Shown piece by piece: positions 12,242 to 23,752 of a stretch of 64,000 nt of DNA (positions within the stretch are counted from its first letter, which is position 1; each line of letters starts with the position of its first letter). Source of the stretch: Phytophthora colocasiae (Eukaryota > Oomycota > Peronosporomycetes > Peronosporales > Peronosporaceae); contig JAGKQI010000086.1 of NCBI GenBank assembly GCA_018806915.1, positions 248,001-312,000 on the forward strand. The letters run 5' to 3'. Position numbers and translations under genes: made by a program. Under the pieces are notes generated by a model. That model saw only the letters and a program-made list of their open reading frames with translations. It was not told the DNA's origin and ran no database searches.

Positions 12242-13241
12242 AGTCTGATCGCTCCTGCTGACCGTTGGCTTGAGGCCGGTATCCTAGAGTAGCTCGTTGT
12301 CTGCTACCCAAAAGCTCCCTGAAACACCTGAACCCCTCACTCATGAACCGAGGATCTTGATCATGACGAATCAGAGAACTAGCTCCAAAGTTTCTGAAAA
12401 CCCGTTCCTCATAAGCCTCTGCTACATCCTGAGCAGTGGTGACACTCATTGGCTTGCACATCACGTATCCTGAAAACATATCCTGGAACAGCAAGAGAAA
12501 TGTGTTCCCACGTGCTGATTTCGGCATGTGGGTCACAAAATCCATAGACACCACTTCAAATGGCCGGCTGGGCTCAATATTTCCAGGGGACGGTCCAGGA
12601 TTTGGGGGTCGCCCCTTGCCACTGGCACAGTCCACACATTCTTTTACAAATCTCTCCACATCGGCATACATACCCAGCCAGTAAAACTCCGAACTCAGCT
12701 TCTCAAAGGTTCTCCTAATTCCCCGATGTCCACCTTGGTAATCTTCATGAGCATAGTGCAACAAGTCTGGATACAAGTCTCTGGGAACCACCAGTCTGAG
12801 TTCGTCAACATTGTTTCGGGGCCGCTCTCGAGTAGGGCGACTCAGACGATAAAGTACATCTCTAGAATCCAGAACGAAGTCCTCAGCAACTCTGGCAAGC
12901 TTCCTGACTCGGGGTCGTGGTAAATCTCCCACGTCGCCCTTCAGAAACTTCATGAGCTCCTCCAAGTACGGGTCCTGGATCTGATACGCCTTAATCCGTC
13001 GCCAGCGTTCTGCCTGGAACTCCAAAGGCCCCAAAGGTTCTCGTTCGTCATCGTCCTCAGGCGGATTGGCATCAAGCGGAGCTTGGGCACGGGTTACGGC
13101 AACCAATATTCTAACCGATCGAGGCAGGGGTGCGGATTCCGGACCAGAAGCATCCTCAGATTCTGGTGACGCATTATGATTTTCAGAGTCTGGTATCTTT
13201 GACTCTTGAACTTCCATGTTCGGGACTGAGCGAGGCTTCAT
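12225..13241 (-). pseudogene. Element B integrase, zinc-binding and catalytic core
   Basis: An acidic linker is followed by VVPRDLYPDLLHYAHEDYQGGHRGIRRTF and CVDCASGKGRP, the H-H-C-C zinc region. The catalytic core follows: first Asp in VVSMDFVTHMPKS, second in IRHDQDPRFMSEG, Glu in RPQANGQQERS. The frame is lost just after the Glu, where D reads on smoothly. The integrase would insert B cDNA, but as encoded here it is truncated. Confidence 0.87.
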
Positions 13242-13579
13242 CAGTTTCCATGAACTTTGGATACCAGTTGCAGGTGCATAAGTTCATCCTCATCTTGTAC
13301 TCGCCACGCTTCCCCAAGGGTCAAAGTCTTCGAGGTCAGGTAATCCGCCGCTTGGTTGAACTCGCGCTTCACATGCACCAACTTCAGAGTCTGAAACTTG
13401 GTTTTCAGAGACTCAAATTCGGCTAACCTCCGTTGCAAGTTAGGCTGATTGCAGTTGATCAATCCCTGAGCCTGCTGTATCGCGATGCGTGAGTCTCCCA
13501 CAACCACCAGCTCCTGTATTCCGTGGTCGAGTGCCATCTTCAGGCCATAATTCAGGCCACAGTACTCTGAGTCGTTCAC
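13241..13579 (-). pseudogene. Element B second (archaeal-type) RNase H, N-terminus deleted
   Basis: It keeps NDSEYCGLNYGLKMAL, VVGDSRIAIQQAQG and HVKREFNQAADYLTS, matching the Glu, second Asp and third Asp motifs of the extra RNase H of D. The segment holding the first Asp (SFDGAAK in D, about 130 residues with its linker) is absent, and the upstream RT ORF shifts out of frame at the same point. A deletion of roughly 390 bp removed it. Confidence 0.8.
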
Positions 13580-13590
13580 CGTGACATCCG

Positions 13591-14680
13591 TCAGGGGAAA
13601 CCCTCGGGCTTCCAGAACAGGACCGAGTATCTGGTGTAGACTACAATTATTGGACTGGACTCCACCAGAGCTCTGAAATTCTCCAAGACTCTGAGGATCG
13701 CGATCACCTCCTTCTCAGCGATATGATACCTGAGTTCGGCATCATTCAGGACACGACCTGTGAACCGGACCGGGTGAATTATTCCCTCATATTCTTGCCC
13801 CAAAACTGCCGAAGCAGCCCAAGGGTGTGCGTGCGGAATGACAACAAACGGTCTGGTTCGGTCCGGGTGTCTGAGTAGTGGAGTAGAGACTATCTTGCGT
13901 TTCAGAATCTCAAATGCCTCTTTCGCACGAGTCAAGTCTCGTCCAGCACGAATCTGCTCGTCCGTCAGCTCATAGAGGGTAGCAGCAATCACCGGTAAAT
14001 CCTCAATAAACTTGTTATAATAATTGAGGCTTCCCATGAAACTCTGAACTCCCTTCAGCGTAGACGGAAATGGCAGTTCTTCAACTCCTTTAACGATCTT
14101 GGGTGTTGCACTCAGACCCTCGGCACTGATTTCGTGGGATAGGTACGGTATTGACAGCTTCCCGAACTCGCTCTTGGGCAAACTCACAGAAATGTTCCAA
14201 TAGCGAAGCCTGAAAAGCAGGGCGTTCAAGTCGTCACATAGTTGGTCCCAAGTCGGTGCTCCATGTGCGATGTCGTCGATGTATGAACTCCTCCCCAGGA
14301 CTGGGACCATGCATGTGGGGACGGGAATATTCCTCTGAAAGACAGTCATCGTACTTGTGAGTACTGGCATCTCTGAAATCGGAGTATGGTTCTTAGAGTC
14401 TGAAAGGTGTTTTTTAGAGTTCTGAGACTGGGGTTGCAGAAATTCCAGAACCTCCGCATCAACTTCAGCTTCTTCTTCCGGTGACAGTCTCACAAATCCC
14501 CACAGGCAATTATCCAACATAGCCTGATACACAAGAGGGGCGTTCTTCAGACCAAACGGCATCCTTACCCACTGAAAATGCCCAAACGGGCAAATGAAAG
14601 CCGATATCAGTCGTGCACGCTCCGTCATCCTGATCGCCCAGAAACCGCTAGCCATATCCAGGCTCATGAACCACATAGCG
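13591..14680 (-). pseudogene. Element B RT second half and first RNase H
   Basis: It begins right after the insertion of element C, at MWFMSLDMASGFWAIRMTERA. It holds the RT active site YIDDIAHGAPTWDQL, the thumb (PFPSTLKGVQSFMGSLNYYN) and the Ty3-type RNase H (PFVVIPHAHPWAASAVLGQEY, YHIAEKEVIAILRVLENF). The frame breaks at the deletion into the second RNase H. With the N-terminal half at 22204-23273 it makes one RT split by C. Confidence 0.88.
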
Positions 14681-15050
14681 TGCAGCGGGGCTGCGTAGGT
14701 GTGCACAGCACAGAGGAAGTTTAGTTGACTCGTAGAGTCCTGCTTGCAAGTCGGTTCTATACAAGAACCAAGTAGTCCACTAAATACGGGACTCACAGAG
14801 TCAGTGTCCCTATAACAAAGGACTAACACTAACTATGTAAAATGCAAACTGATTTTTATTGACTTTATTGCCCTAATCCTAAATGTAACGGATTTAGTAT
14901 CTAACATACTAAATCCTAATCAAAATGCAACGTGAGGCTCTGAGGCCATCTACGTATCTACTCGTGTGTGCCACACCATTATGTACCCACATAAATGTAT
15001 CATGAGTGTCACACACGAACGAGAAACATTCGTGTAACATCCCCGTTACA
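14681..15050 (-). repeat. 3' LTR of element C, 370 bp
   Basis: Nearly identical to 21778-22198 apart from two insertions in that copy. It starts TGCAGCGGGG and ends CCCCGTTACA. A purine tract on the minus strand adjoins it at 15051. Confidence 0.95.
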
Positions 15051-15062
15051 CTCTCCCCCACC
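15051..15062 (-). other. Polypurine tract of element C
   Basis: Minus-strand GGTGGGGGAGAG abuts the 3' LTR at 15050. It resembles the tract of A. Confidence 0.78.
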
Positions 15063-15951
15063 AAGATTCCGGATACCGTATCCGGAAAGTGTAAACACAC
15101 GACGCGATTATCGGCCGATGGCCACGGCACCTTGCCTTGCGCGGACGGCGCTGTCTCTCGTGCGTGTTACACGCCTCCGTACGCGATGCCACTTGGTACA
15201 CACTTGGGCCCAATGCTTACCAAGCATAGGAGCCTACTGGCTCGAGTCAAGGGGCTCTACGGGCATGGAAAGAAGGCCACAGGTGGCGTATCTATGATAC
15301 TACTGGATCAGTGATCCACAGGGCATGCCTTCCAAGCTACCAACGGTTCCACGAACCACACAGCCGCGGGGCCCACTCGCTTCACAGTTAATGTGACCCT
15401 CGGATGAGCACTGTGTGCAGGGCTTGATGCCCAAGTTGTCCTTATAGCAGGCGCAAGCGCCACTATGTGTCACAGACACTGTGTCTTGTGAATACACGTG
15501 CTGTAGACACGACAACGAGCACCAGACAGCTAAGCTGTCGCTCAGGAGGAGCTTACCTACCTCCTACTGCTATGCAGCATGCGGGGTCCAATGCATTGGC
15601 ATCCCTGGCATCCACAGTGCCTCATGACATAGTCATACCCATGGAACGCTTCTAGCGTCAGGTGATCGGATAGAATCCGTTTCCATCACCGCTTGTCGCT
15701 TAGACAGAACGTCATTAAGACGGTTGTTCATCACGAACCATCTTCGCTTCATGATCGCGAAGCTCCGGGCCATAGGCCAGTGTTGTTAAAGGGTCATAGA
15801 CCCTTGAAACACGCGCGCGAGGCGCATGTAGCTCTACTGCACTTGCAGTTTGAGCATTCGATGCCATGTCGACGGCACCGACGTGCTCGCTGCAAGTATT
15901 GCAGCTACGGGTCAGAGCCTGAGCTCAGCAACGACCCTGTGGACTCCCACC
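15051..15951. other. 3' non-coding region of element C
   Basis: About 900 bp between the pol stop and the 3' LTR. Only short ORFs occur, on either strand, none with protein-like features. Unlike A, B and E, no long antisense frame is present here. Confidence 0.6.
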
Positions 15952-18900
15952 TTAGTGGGAGGTGCTTGGCACCCGGCGACTCCGTCGCACCCCCATCGGG
16001 CGGTCTGACACCGGGTGTGCCCGATCATACGCGTCAACGACGTCGGGGCAATCCTGCCGTAGTGGCACCTCAAACTCCCACGAGTTCTGTGAGTGAGGGT
16101 AACCTCGCCACTTCACCAGATACTGGTTGTGACCTCGGCGACGACGCCGCGCCATCAGGCGATCCACGTGATAGTGAAGCTCACCTTGCTCATCGAGCAG
16201 AGCAGGAGGAGGACGAGCGGTCGATGGGTTCTCGCGCTGCGAGTGTAGACGCGCTGCATTGCTTGCAGACCCGCGTGGGCTCGGTGAAGGAGCACGACCA
16301 CCACGTCGGTCATCCGACCCATCGCTTAGCGACTGGTCTCGAGGAGACCTAGAGTCGCGGGGACCGGTCTGAGTTGCCTCTAGTGCTGCATCAGCGGGTC
16401 TATGACCTCGAGCATCACGTTGCTCCGGATCGACAAGACCTGTTGGTTCGGATGCAACCACCTGTGGCTCTGCCACCTGCTGCCGTGCAGCCTTCGTCCG
16501 ACTCGGCGCCAGCGCCTCAGAACTCACAAGAGCAGGGTCCCGATATGGCTTAAGCAAGCCCACGTAGAACACAGGATGTGTTCGCATACGCTTTGGCAAG
16601 TCAAGCGTGTATGCCAGGCCCTTCTTGGCCACGACCGTGAACGGTCCAATGAAGCGTGGCCGCAACTTCGTCTTGAAGACGGCTGACACTGCGTGTGTAG
16701 GCAGGTTCTTAGCGTTTAATAAAACGTGGTCACCGACCTTGAACTCCCACATGTTGCTTCTGCCTTTGGCATCAGCTTGTTCCTTTTGAACATCTTGGCT
16801 TTCAGCCATTGCGTCACGCACACGGCGTAAGACGCTAAGCCTCATCGAGAGGAAGTCATCGACTTGCTTGCGAACAGCAAGGGGGCTGACATCAGCAAGC
16901 TCGGAGTCGAGCGACGGCACAGCCTCTCCCCCACCAAGCCCAAGGCTACCGCGTGGCGGAGTGAGCGGGACGCGCGGATGCGCAAGGCCGTTCACGTAGA
17001 ACGGGGTGAAGCCTGTCGAGGCATGCACCGCGTTGTTCATTGAGAACTCAACGAGAGGGAGCATAGCGCTCCAACGCTTCGGCGTTTCAGCGCATATGCT
17101 GCGGAGGATGTCCTCCAAGACGCGATTGACGCGTTCAGTCTGACCGTCGGTCTGTGGATGATCCGTCGTGGACATGTCCAGTCGAGTGCCAAGCACCTTG
17201 AAGACGGACGTCCAGAAGTGACCCGTGAAACGGGGGTCTCGATCCGAGACAATGGTCTCCGGCAGCCCATGCTGGCGGAAGACCCGATCGATAAAGATCG
17301 TCGCTGTACCAGCGCCATCGACGGTGTCCGGCACAGCCGCTAGGTGAGCCATCTTGCTCAGACGGTCAACAAAGACCACAACGCCCGTGTTGCCTGCCGT
17401 ATCCTTCGGCAGGCCAAACACGAAGTCCATACTCATGGACTGCCAACACCCAGAGGGTACAGGCAAGCTCGCCAAAGGCGCTGCCGCATGCGGCGAGGGT
17501 TTAACCCGCTGACACGTCTCGCACGTGTGCACATATGTGCTGACCCACTTGTACATCTTCGGCCACCAGTACATGGAGCTCACCGAGACGTAGGTCTTCT
17601 CGCGACCGAGGTGGCCACTTGTGGGCGTGTCGTGGGCCTCATAGAGGATACGATACTTCAGGTCCTCATCGTGAGGAACCACCACACGTGGTGGGTCATC
17701 CTGACCCGTGCTGTAGTACAGCAGACCGCCTTCCAGGCTATAGCGTTGGAGTCTCGCCTTTAGGCGTCGTGACAGAGTCACCTTTGAGTCCTTAAACTCA
17801 TCGCTCCCTAGAGCTTGAAGCAGCGCGACACAAGAGTCGTCCTGAGCGTACGCTGCTCGAACCATGTCCGTCACGGACGACGTCACCGAGGTGACATGAG
17901 ATAACTCATAGTCCGGGCGACGTGATAACGCGTCAGCGAGGACGTTCTGCCTGCCAGGCTTGTACTTCACCTCGAAGTTATACTCCGCAAAGAAGGAGAA
18001 CCATCGGGCCATCCTCTGCGAGAGGTGAGGCGACTGCGTCGCTGTGCGTAGTGACGCATGATCCGTGTAGATCACAAACGGCTTGGAGCCGAGCAGGTGA
18101 ACCCTGAATTTGACGAGAGCGTACTTCATCGCAAGTAGCTCCTTGTCATGAACTGGATAGTTCTTCTCAGCAGCCTTGAGCTGCCGAGACTCAAACGCAA
18201 TGACGCGTTCGCGCCCGTCGGCGTCGGCTTGTAGCAAAGCACTGCCGATGGCAAAGTCCGAGGCGTCACAGACGACGATGAACGGGCGATCGGGGTCTGG
18301 CAACGCCAGTATCGGTGCCTGAAGCAGGCTATCCTTGATACGAGTGAACGCACTCTCGTGCTCGGCACGCCATACCCATTCGGCATCCTTCTTAAGGAGA
18401 TCCGACAGTGGCCGAGCCAACTCAGCGTAGTTCTCGCTGTACTTGTGCAAGTAGTTGGCCAAGCCCAGCCACTTACGCAAGTCCTTCTGGTTCAAGGGAA
18501 CCGGCCAGTCCACAATGGCCTTGACCTTTGCTGGATCAGCACGAAGGCCATGCTTCCCAATGAAGCACCCTAGGAAAGGGATTTCTTCCGCGCCAAAGAC
18601 GCACTTGTCCGCGTTGGCGTACAACTTGTTGGTGCGCATGCACTCGAGCACTGCTCTCACGTGTTCCACGTGTACCTCGACATCAGTCTTTCCGTGCTCA
18701 GCACGACTGTGGACGAACACATCGTCAAAGTACGTCTGTGCGAATGCCCGTAGGGGCCTGAACAACTGCGTCACTAGACGATTGAACGTTGCAGGCGCAT
18801 TCGACAGCCCTTGGGGCATGACGAGCCACTCCCAGAGCATACCGCTCGGGGTGCTCACCGCTGTAAGCGGAATATCACTGGCTCGCATGAGCAGCTGATA

Positions 18901-20782
18901 GTAGCCATCGACTAAGTCGAGCGCACTGTACATGGTGCAACCCACCATGTTGTTCTGAAGAACATCCTTCCTAGGAATCGGCGTCTGCGCCGGAATCGTG
19001 GCAGCGTTGAGCTTGTTAAAAGCGTGAACGATACGCCACTTGCCATTCGGCTTTCTGACACAGAACGTTGGCGCGGAGTGCGGAGACTTGCTCTCGCGCA
19101 CGAGACCCACCGCGTGCTTAGCACGGAAGAAGGCGTCAATGACGTCGCATTGCTCTTTAGGAAGAGGCCACTGCCGGGTCACGCAGTATTTAGTTCCGGG
19201 AACTAAGTCGATCTCGTGACGAACGCCTCGGTCAGGAGGCAGGCCACTCGGTGGTTCCTTTGCGACAACGTCTCCATATTCCTTCAGCAAGGAGTAGAAG
19301 GGATCCGAGGGATTCTTGAGGATCTCCGATCCACTCCTGGCGCTCAACGCCTTCTTGACCTCGGCCAAGACGGACTCGTCCACGACGGACGATGAGTTTA
19401 ACTCCTCTTCAGGTCGAACGATGACCACCTCGGCGAGTTCGCCAGCCTTCAAGGCATCGCCAAAGTCGGCGAACGACATCTCCTCTAGCTCAAGGAGCTT
19501 GTCAACACTCGGCAGTCCGTCCAGCAGGACGCTGCCTTCGGCACTGCCGTCCACTCCATCAACCAGAGTGTATAGCTGCCCACAGCCCTCCCGTGCGTTG
19601 ACACTTGACGTCACGGACGACTCAGACGCAGAGCGTCTCGCCCATAGGGCCTTACGACGTCGTCGCCTAGCCGACGAACGTCCACTCGACGGAGTACGTG
19701 CCGCCGCACAGGTTATGGCCTTGCCCGGCCCAGTGTCAGTGACACTCAGTGACTGACTCGGTCTACCGCCGACGTCACTAGACGGAGTACGTGCCGCCGC
19801 ACAGGTTTCGGCCCCTTCAGGCCCAGTGTCAGTGACACTCTGCGATCCACTCGGTCGACGACCGATGCCGCTCAGCGGAGTACGTGCCGCTGCACAATCA
19901 ATGACCGTAACAGGTCCAGTGTCAGAGACACTCAGCGATCGACTTGGTCCACGACCAGTATCACTCGACGGAGTACGTGCCGCCTCACAGTTCACGGCCT
20001 GGTAAGGCCCGATGCCATCGGCATCCAGTGACGGTCCATGACCGGCGTCACTCGGCGGAGTACGTGCCGCCCCACAGGGGTTACGTGAGCTTTGCCCACA
20101 CGTTGACTCACTGTCAACCAGCGCTACGCGCTCAACAGGACTGCGGTCCTCGCACTCGGTGCCGTCCACTAACTCGGACACACCGACTTCCAGCATCATA
20201 GCCGACTCGGCTCGATGCTCGCGCCAATAGCGCTTCTGCTTCCTAGCAGAGGTGGGTTCATGACTCGCCAAAGCTCCACTAGGAGAGAAGTGCGTAGCAC
20301 CTAAGGTCTTCGACCTCCAATCAATCCATGGCTCGTGGCGCTCCAGCCACGCCATGCCAAGGATGAGGTCGTACCTCGAATCCAGGTCCAGGACCAAGCA
20401 GCGTTCCACGCTATCGAAGTCCAAGAACTTCAGCCACAGGTCCATGGGGACCTTGGCCACCGTGACACGGACGCTCGTCGCTAGACGGACTGTGACTGTG
20501 TCACCTCTTCGCGCTCGAAGCGCCTCAGCATATTGCTGACTACCTTCAACGGTGGAGCGTCTGACATAGTTGCCAGACGCCCCCGAATCGATCAACACGA
20601 TCCACGGCTTCTCAAAGCCCTTCACGTCCACCTGGACGACCAGCAAGCCCTGCTTGCTCACACGTTCCGTGTTCAAGAGCACGGAGCTCTTCGGGGCTGA
20701 GCCCCAGTGCCTCTCACGCACTGCAGAACTCAGTTCTTCCCCAGTAGACCGCCCCGCGTCTACTGGGAGCCGGCGTTTCCCT
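15952..20782 (-). CDS. pol: Element C pol polyprotein: protease, RT, RNase H, integrase, chromodomain
   Basis: The frame is open from 20895 to 15952; translation is expected to enter at the GGGAAAC site (20775-20781) by -1 frameshift. Numbering from 20895: retropepsin active site VLIDSGASGNY near 100-110 and DLILGMAWLERH near 180; a linker with about four 31-residue repeats (ARTPSSD...SLSVTDTGP); RT with YFDD near 722; RNase H (FIVVCDASDFAIGSALLQ) near 870; integrase zinc region (DTPTSGHLGREKTY, CETCQRVK) near 1090-1130, catalytic Asp, Asp, Glu near 1150, 1215 and 1250; chromodomain near 1570-1615 (NQYLVKWRGYPHSQNSWE). All key residues are present, so this pol could be active. Confidence 0.95.
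19690..20085 (-). repeat. 93-bp in-frame tandem repeat in element C pol linker
   Basis: The word GGAGTACGTGCCGC recurs at about 19691, 19784, 19877, 19970 and 20057, spacing 93, 93, 93 and 87. On the minus strand it encodes a 31-residue unit, ARTPSSD(x)GRGPS(x)SLSVTDTGP, between protease and RT. The length is always a multiple of three, so the frame is kept. Confidence 0.85.
20741..20781 (-). promoter_or_regulatory. Gag-pol -1 ribosomal frameshift signal of element C
   Basis: Minus strand: the canonical slippery heptamer GGGAAAC (20775-20781), read G GGA AAC in gag frame, an 8-nt spacer, then a perfect 9-bp hairpin, arms CCAGTAGAC (20758-20766) and GTCTACTGG (20741-20749), loop 8 nt. Extending by one C-G pair gives 10 bp. 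The gag TAG (20760-20762) lies in the stem. Pol lies in the -1 frame and is open through this point, exactly as the model needs. Confidence 0.88.
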
Positions 20783-21720
20783 GGGCAGAGCCCAAAGCGG
20801 GACCCGCGACAGGGTTGCGGCCATTCTGGCCGGCGCGCTCTTTGCGCAGAGGGCAGTTGGGCCTCAGGTGTGAGGGACTGCCGCATGTATAGCACCGGCG
20901 GGTGCTCATACGCTGCACCGCAGCTCGTAGCTCAGCTACCTCATCTTCAGCATAGCTGAGGTCCATGGGCTCAGGTCCACCGGACCCTGTGCTGCTAGCA
21001 CCGACCCTCGACAACTTAAAGTTGTGTTCGGCATTCAATGCCACGCTGACAGCATCTTCGAAGCTGTGGGGGTTCTGACGGAAATGTCTCCGTCCTGGCC
21101 ACACCAGCTCGTAAGCCTTCCATGAAGACGGTCACGGCGACCACCTCAGGTAGAGGGTCGGCAGCCATGCCAGCAATGAGCGTGCGCAGCTCTTGGACAT
21201 AGTCCACCAGATCCTTCTTGCCCTGGCGACAAGCAAGGAAGCGTGACCGCACGCGATACGCCTGGTTAGGCGGAGCAAACACTTGCGTGAGCTTGGCCTT
21301 TAGCTCGCCCCATGTGGGGAAGGCCGCTTCCACAGACGTTCCAGACGTCAAGGCCCATTCTCGTGCTCGTCCTTCGAGCTTAGAGATGGCAAACGCCGCG
21401 CGTTGCCCCTCCAACTGGAGCATGGCGGCCCCCATGGCCATTTCGACCTCTCGGGTCCACAAAAGGAGGTTCTCTCCCTCATTCCCGTGGAAGGTCTTCA
21501 CGGGCTTAGCTCTCGGAGCAGGGGTAACCCCGTTTACATTCCGCTGAATGTGCTCGACGAGAGCGTTTTCGTACGAGGCAAATGCCTCGAGGCGCGCGTT
21601 GACGGCCTCCGGCCCTTGGGACGCAAGGTGCGCCGTACCTTCCGGGCCCAGCAAGGACGTAAGCTTGTTAAGCGTGTCCCGCTGACTCGGAGTCAAGTGA
21701 GCGTATGCTTCTGGCTCCAT
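20760..21720 (-). pseudogene. gag: Element C gag with zinc knuckle, one frameshift
   Basis: Start at ATG 21718-21720 ([17 protein letters not shown]). The capsid region contains [22 protein letters not shown] and [25 protein letters not shown], parallel to gag of A. Near 21065 one extra T in a TTT run shifts the frame; the second part (20760-21104) resumes [19 protein letters not shown] and carries the knuckle CYTCGSPSHLRPNC (CX2CX4HX4C). It stops at TAG 20760-20762, inside the frameshift hairpin. This single base is the only obvious defect of element C; a sequencing error there is possible. Confidence 0.88.
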
Positions 21721-21758
21721 TCTCACAGAGAAACAGTCTTCAACTCAGGAGTTGGATT

Positions 21759-21775
21759 GACTACTAGTGCTACCA
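21759..21775 (-). other. Primer-binding site of element C
   Basis: Minus-strand TGGTAGCACTAGTAGTC lies two bases inside the 5' LTR. Element A has the same site with one change. The first bases would pair with a tRNA ending GCUACCA, a common initiator-Met 3' end, but the rest is not diagnostic. Confidence 0.65.
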
Positions 21776-21777
21776 GA

Positions 21778-22198
21778 TGCAGCGGGGCTGCGTAGGTGTG
21801 CACGGCACAGAGGAAGTTTAGTTGACTCGTAGAGTCCTGCTTGCAAGGCACTTGCCTTCGGTTCTATACAAGAACCAAGTAGTCCACTAAATACGGGACT
21901 CACAGAGTCAGTGTCCCTATAACAAAGGACTAACACTAACTATGTAAAATGCAAACTGATTTTTATTGACTTTATTGCCCTAATCCTAAATGTAACGGAT
22001 TTAGTATCTAACATACTAAATCCTAATCAAAATGCAACGTGAGGCTCTGAGGCCATCTACGTATCTACTCGTGTGTGCCACACCATTATGTACCCACATA
22101 AATGTATCATGAGTGTCACACACTATTATGTACCCACATAAATGTATCCACGTGTGTCACACACGAACGAGAAACATTCGTGTAACATCCCCGTTACA
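21778..22198 (-). repeat. 5' LTR of element C, 421 bp, carries two internal duplications
   Basis: It matches the other LTR but is 51 bp longer. One extra block is about 10 bp near 21846-21857. The other is a 41-bp imperfect tandem copy of the TATTATGTACCCACATAAAT segment around 22123-22163. The primer-binding site adjoins it on the left. Confidence 0.95.
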
Positions 22199-22203
22199 TA
22201 GCG

Positions 22204-23273
22204 GCCTCAAAACCGATTAGGAGGTCGTCAATAAGAGGCAGGGGGTAGCGCGACAGCTGAATAAAGCCATTCACAATGCGATAGTCGATGCACATTCGTA
22301 TGTCAACACCATTCTTCTTGAGGACGATCACAATAGGAGATGCCCGCGGAGAGTTGGAGTACTCGATCAAACCAGTTTCCAGAAGTTTCTTGAGAAGCTC
22401 GTACACCTTCAGCATGAGATGGGGAGCGACGGACCTCGGACGCTGAGCTACCGGCTTGGCATCTCCCACATCCAGATCACAGACCACGCCCCTTGCCGGT
22501 GCAGGCGCCGCATTACCGTCTCCCAGGAATATTTTCCTGTGGTGCCTCAGAATATCACGCAATTTCTTCTCCATTTCTGGAGTCGTCTTTCCTGGTTCTC
22601 CAACATCAGCGCTATCGATATCACACTCTGGTGTCAACTCTTCCAGCTCTGGTAGCATGACCAATTGGTCGCGCAATTGAGCGAGGAGTTCAGTACCTTC
22701 TCGCATATACACACCTGGCTCCAGGTCTAATTCTTCACTCGAAACGTTCATACACCGCTCGTATTCCACTCGTAACTTTTCCACAGGCGTTCCAGGCATC
22801 CCGTAAATGGGAATATCCCAAGACTCGTCCATTAAGTCCAAACCGTCTGCAGGCAATTCTGGGGTCTGAAGATTGCCTTGGAGACACTCATATTTCGAGC
22901 CTAAGACGTCATCGTCGATAGCAACGGACGTGTCACCAGGGTCTGTATGCGAAGTACTTTCAGAGAATGTTTCCAAATCTCTGGTATCTGTACTGATGTC
23001 CGCACTTCCCGTTGATTCACCGTGGCAACCATCCTCCGTCTGGGTGAATGCATCCAGGGCGAAGCGTACTCGCTTCACGGTCGGTGGTGAATCTGGTTTC
23101 ACGAACTGCACTCGAGCGTTATCGAACCTTGGACGCTGCAGTATTTCAGTCGGCCATGGGTAGTCTGGGCGGTCTACACACGGGGGTTGCGGCATCAGGG
23201 CCTCCAACTCCGCCTCTCTCTTCATACGTTTCTTAGTCTCTGGTGACGGGGTGCTTTCCAGAATCAGGCCCAC
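22204..23273 (-). pseudogene. Element B protease-RT linker and RT first half
   Basis: The linker is rich in acidic and Ser/Thr residues, with DESWDIPIYGMPGTPVEKLRV and ELDLEPGVYMREGTELLAQL conserved in D. RT starts with GVVCDLDVGDAKPVAQRPRS and continues through SPIVIVLKKNGVDIRMCIDYR to PLIDDLLIGFEAA, where element C is inserted. At its 5' side a deletion of about 240 bp joins REVVWA to LILESTPSPE compared with D. ORF ends artificially in the LTR of C. Confidence 0.88.
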
Positions 23274-23752
23274 ACGACTTCCCTTTGGAGGTTCGTTGGT
23301 CCATAGTCGATTCGGACAATAAACTCTTCGCTGGAACTCAGAAGAACAGCCTCACTTGGTCTAACCGACCTGTTACGACCAATGTGATCACCAGGTTCCC
23401 AATTACACATCATCACCACTACCTCGTCTGGTAACGACACCAGACCTTCGCGAGCACTAATTCTCACTCCAGCAGCAAACATAAAACCCATTCCCAAAAG
23501 CACGTCAATTCCTTCACCGATATTCGCGACCCAAACATCCACAATATATACCACTCTTGGCCCAAGTGTCAACTTGATCTCAGCGCTGGCACCAATATAC
23601 GTTGGAACACCACCCATTCCTGACACCTTGGTCTGTTTGTGCGACTTAAGTCTGAGTCTGAGCTTACGCGCAAAGTCGTAACTCAGAATGTTTATGGTCG
23701 CACCAGTATCCAAGAGAATCTTGGTCCGAGGGTCATTCACAGCACCATACAC
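23264..23752 (-). pseudogene. Element B protease
   Basis: It contains the retropepsin site ILLDTGATINILSYDFARKL and the second motif IDVLLGMGFMFAAGV. It is one base out of frame with the preceding gag-pro ORF at a point where D reads through (RDVVM then HGAVND). The following WEPGDHIGRNRSVRPSEAVLL region is also conserved in D. Confidence 0.85.

Larger units (their letters stand above)
14681..22198 (-). mobile_element. Element C: near-intact Ty3/Gypsy chromovirus-like element inserted in the RT of B
   Basis: LTRs at 14681-15050 and 21778-22198 begin TGCAGCGG and end GTTACA. They are flanked by the 5-bp duplication tagcg (14676-14680 and 22199-22203). Removing C rejoins the RT of B in frame at the same place as in the uninterrupted homologue in D. 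Total length is 7518 bp. On the minus strand it has gag with one zinc knuckle, a frameshift signal, and a single 1.6-kb-residue pol ORF. A +1 nucleotide in gag is the only clear lesion I see. It is the deepest and probably youngest insertion on the left side. Confidence 0.95.

Noticed and set aside
15693..16352. 219-aa plus-strand ORF at the end of element C
   Set aside because: Its right half is the exact antisense of the chromodomain end of an intact pol, and its left half has no protein-like pattern. Treated as a shadow, so C is not credited with an antisense gene.
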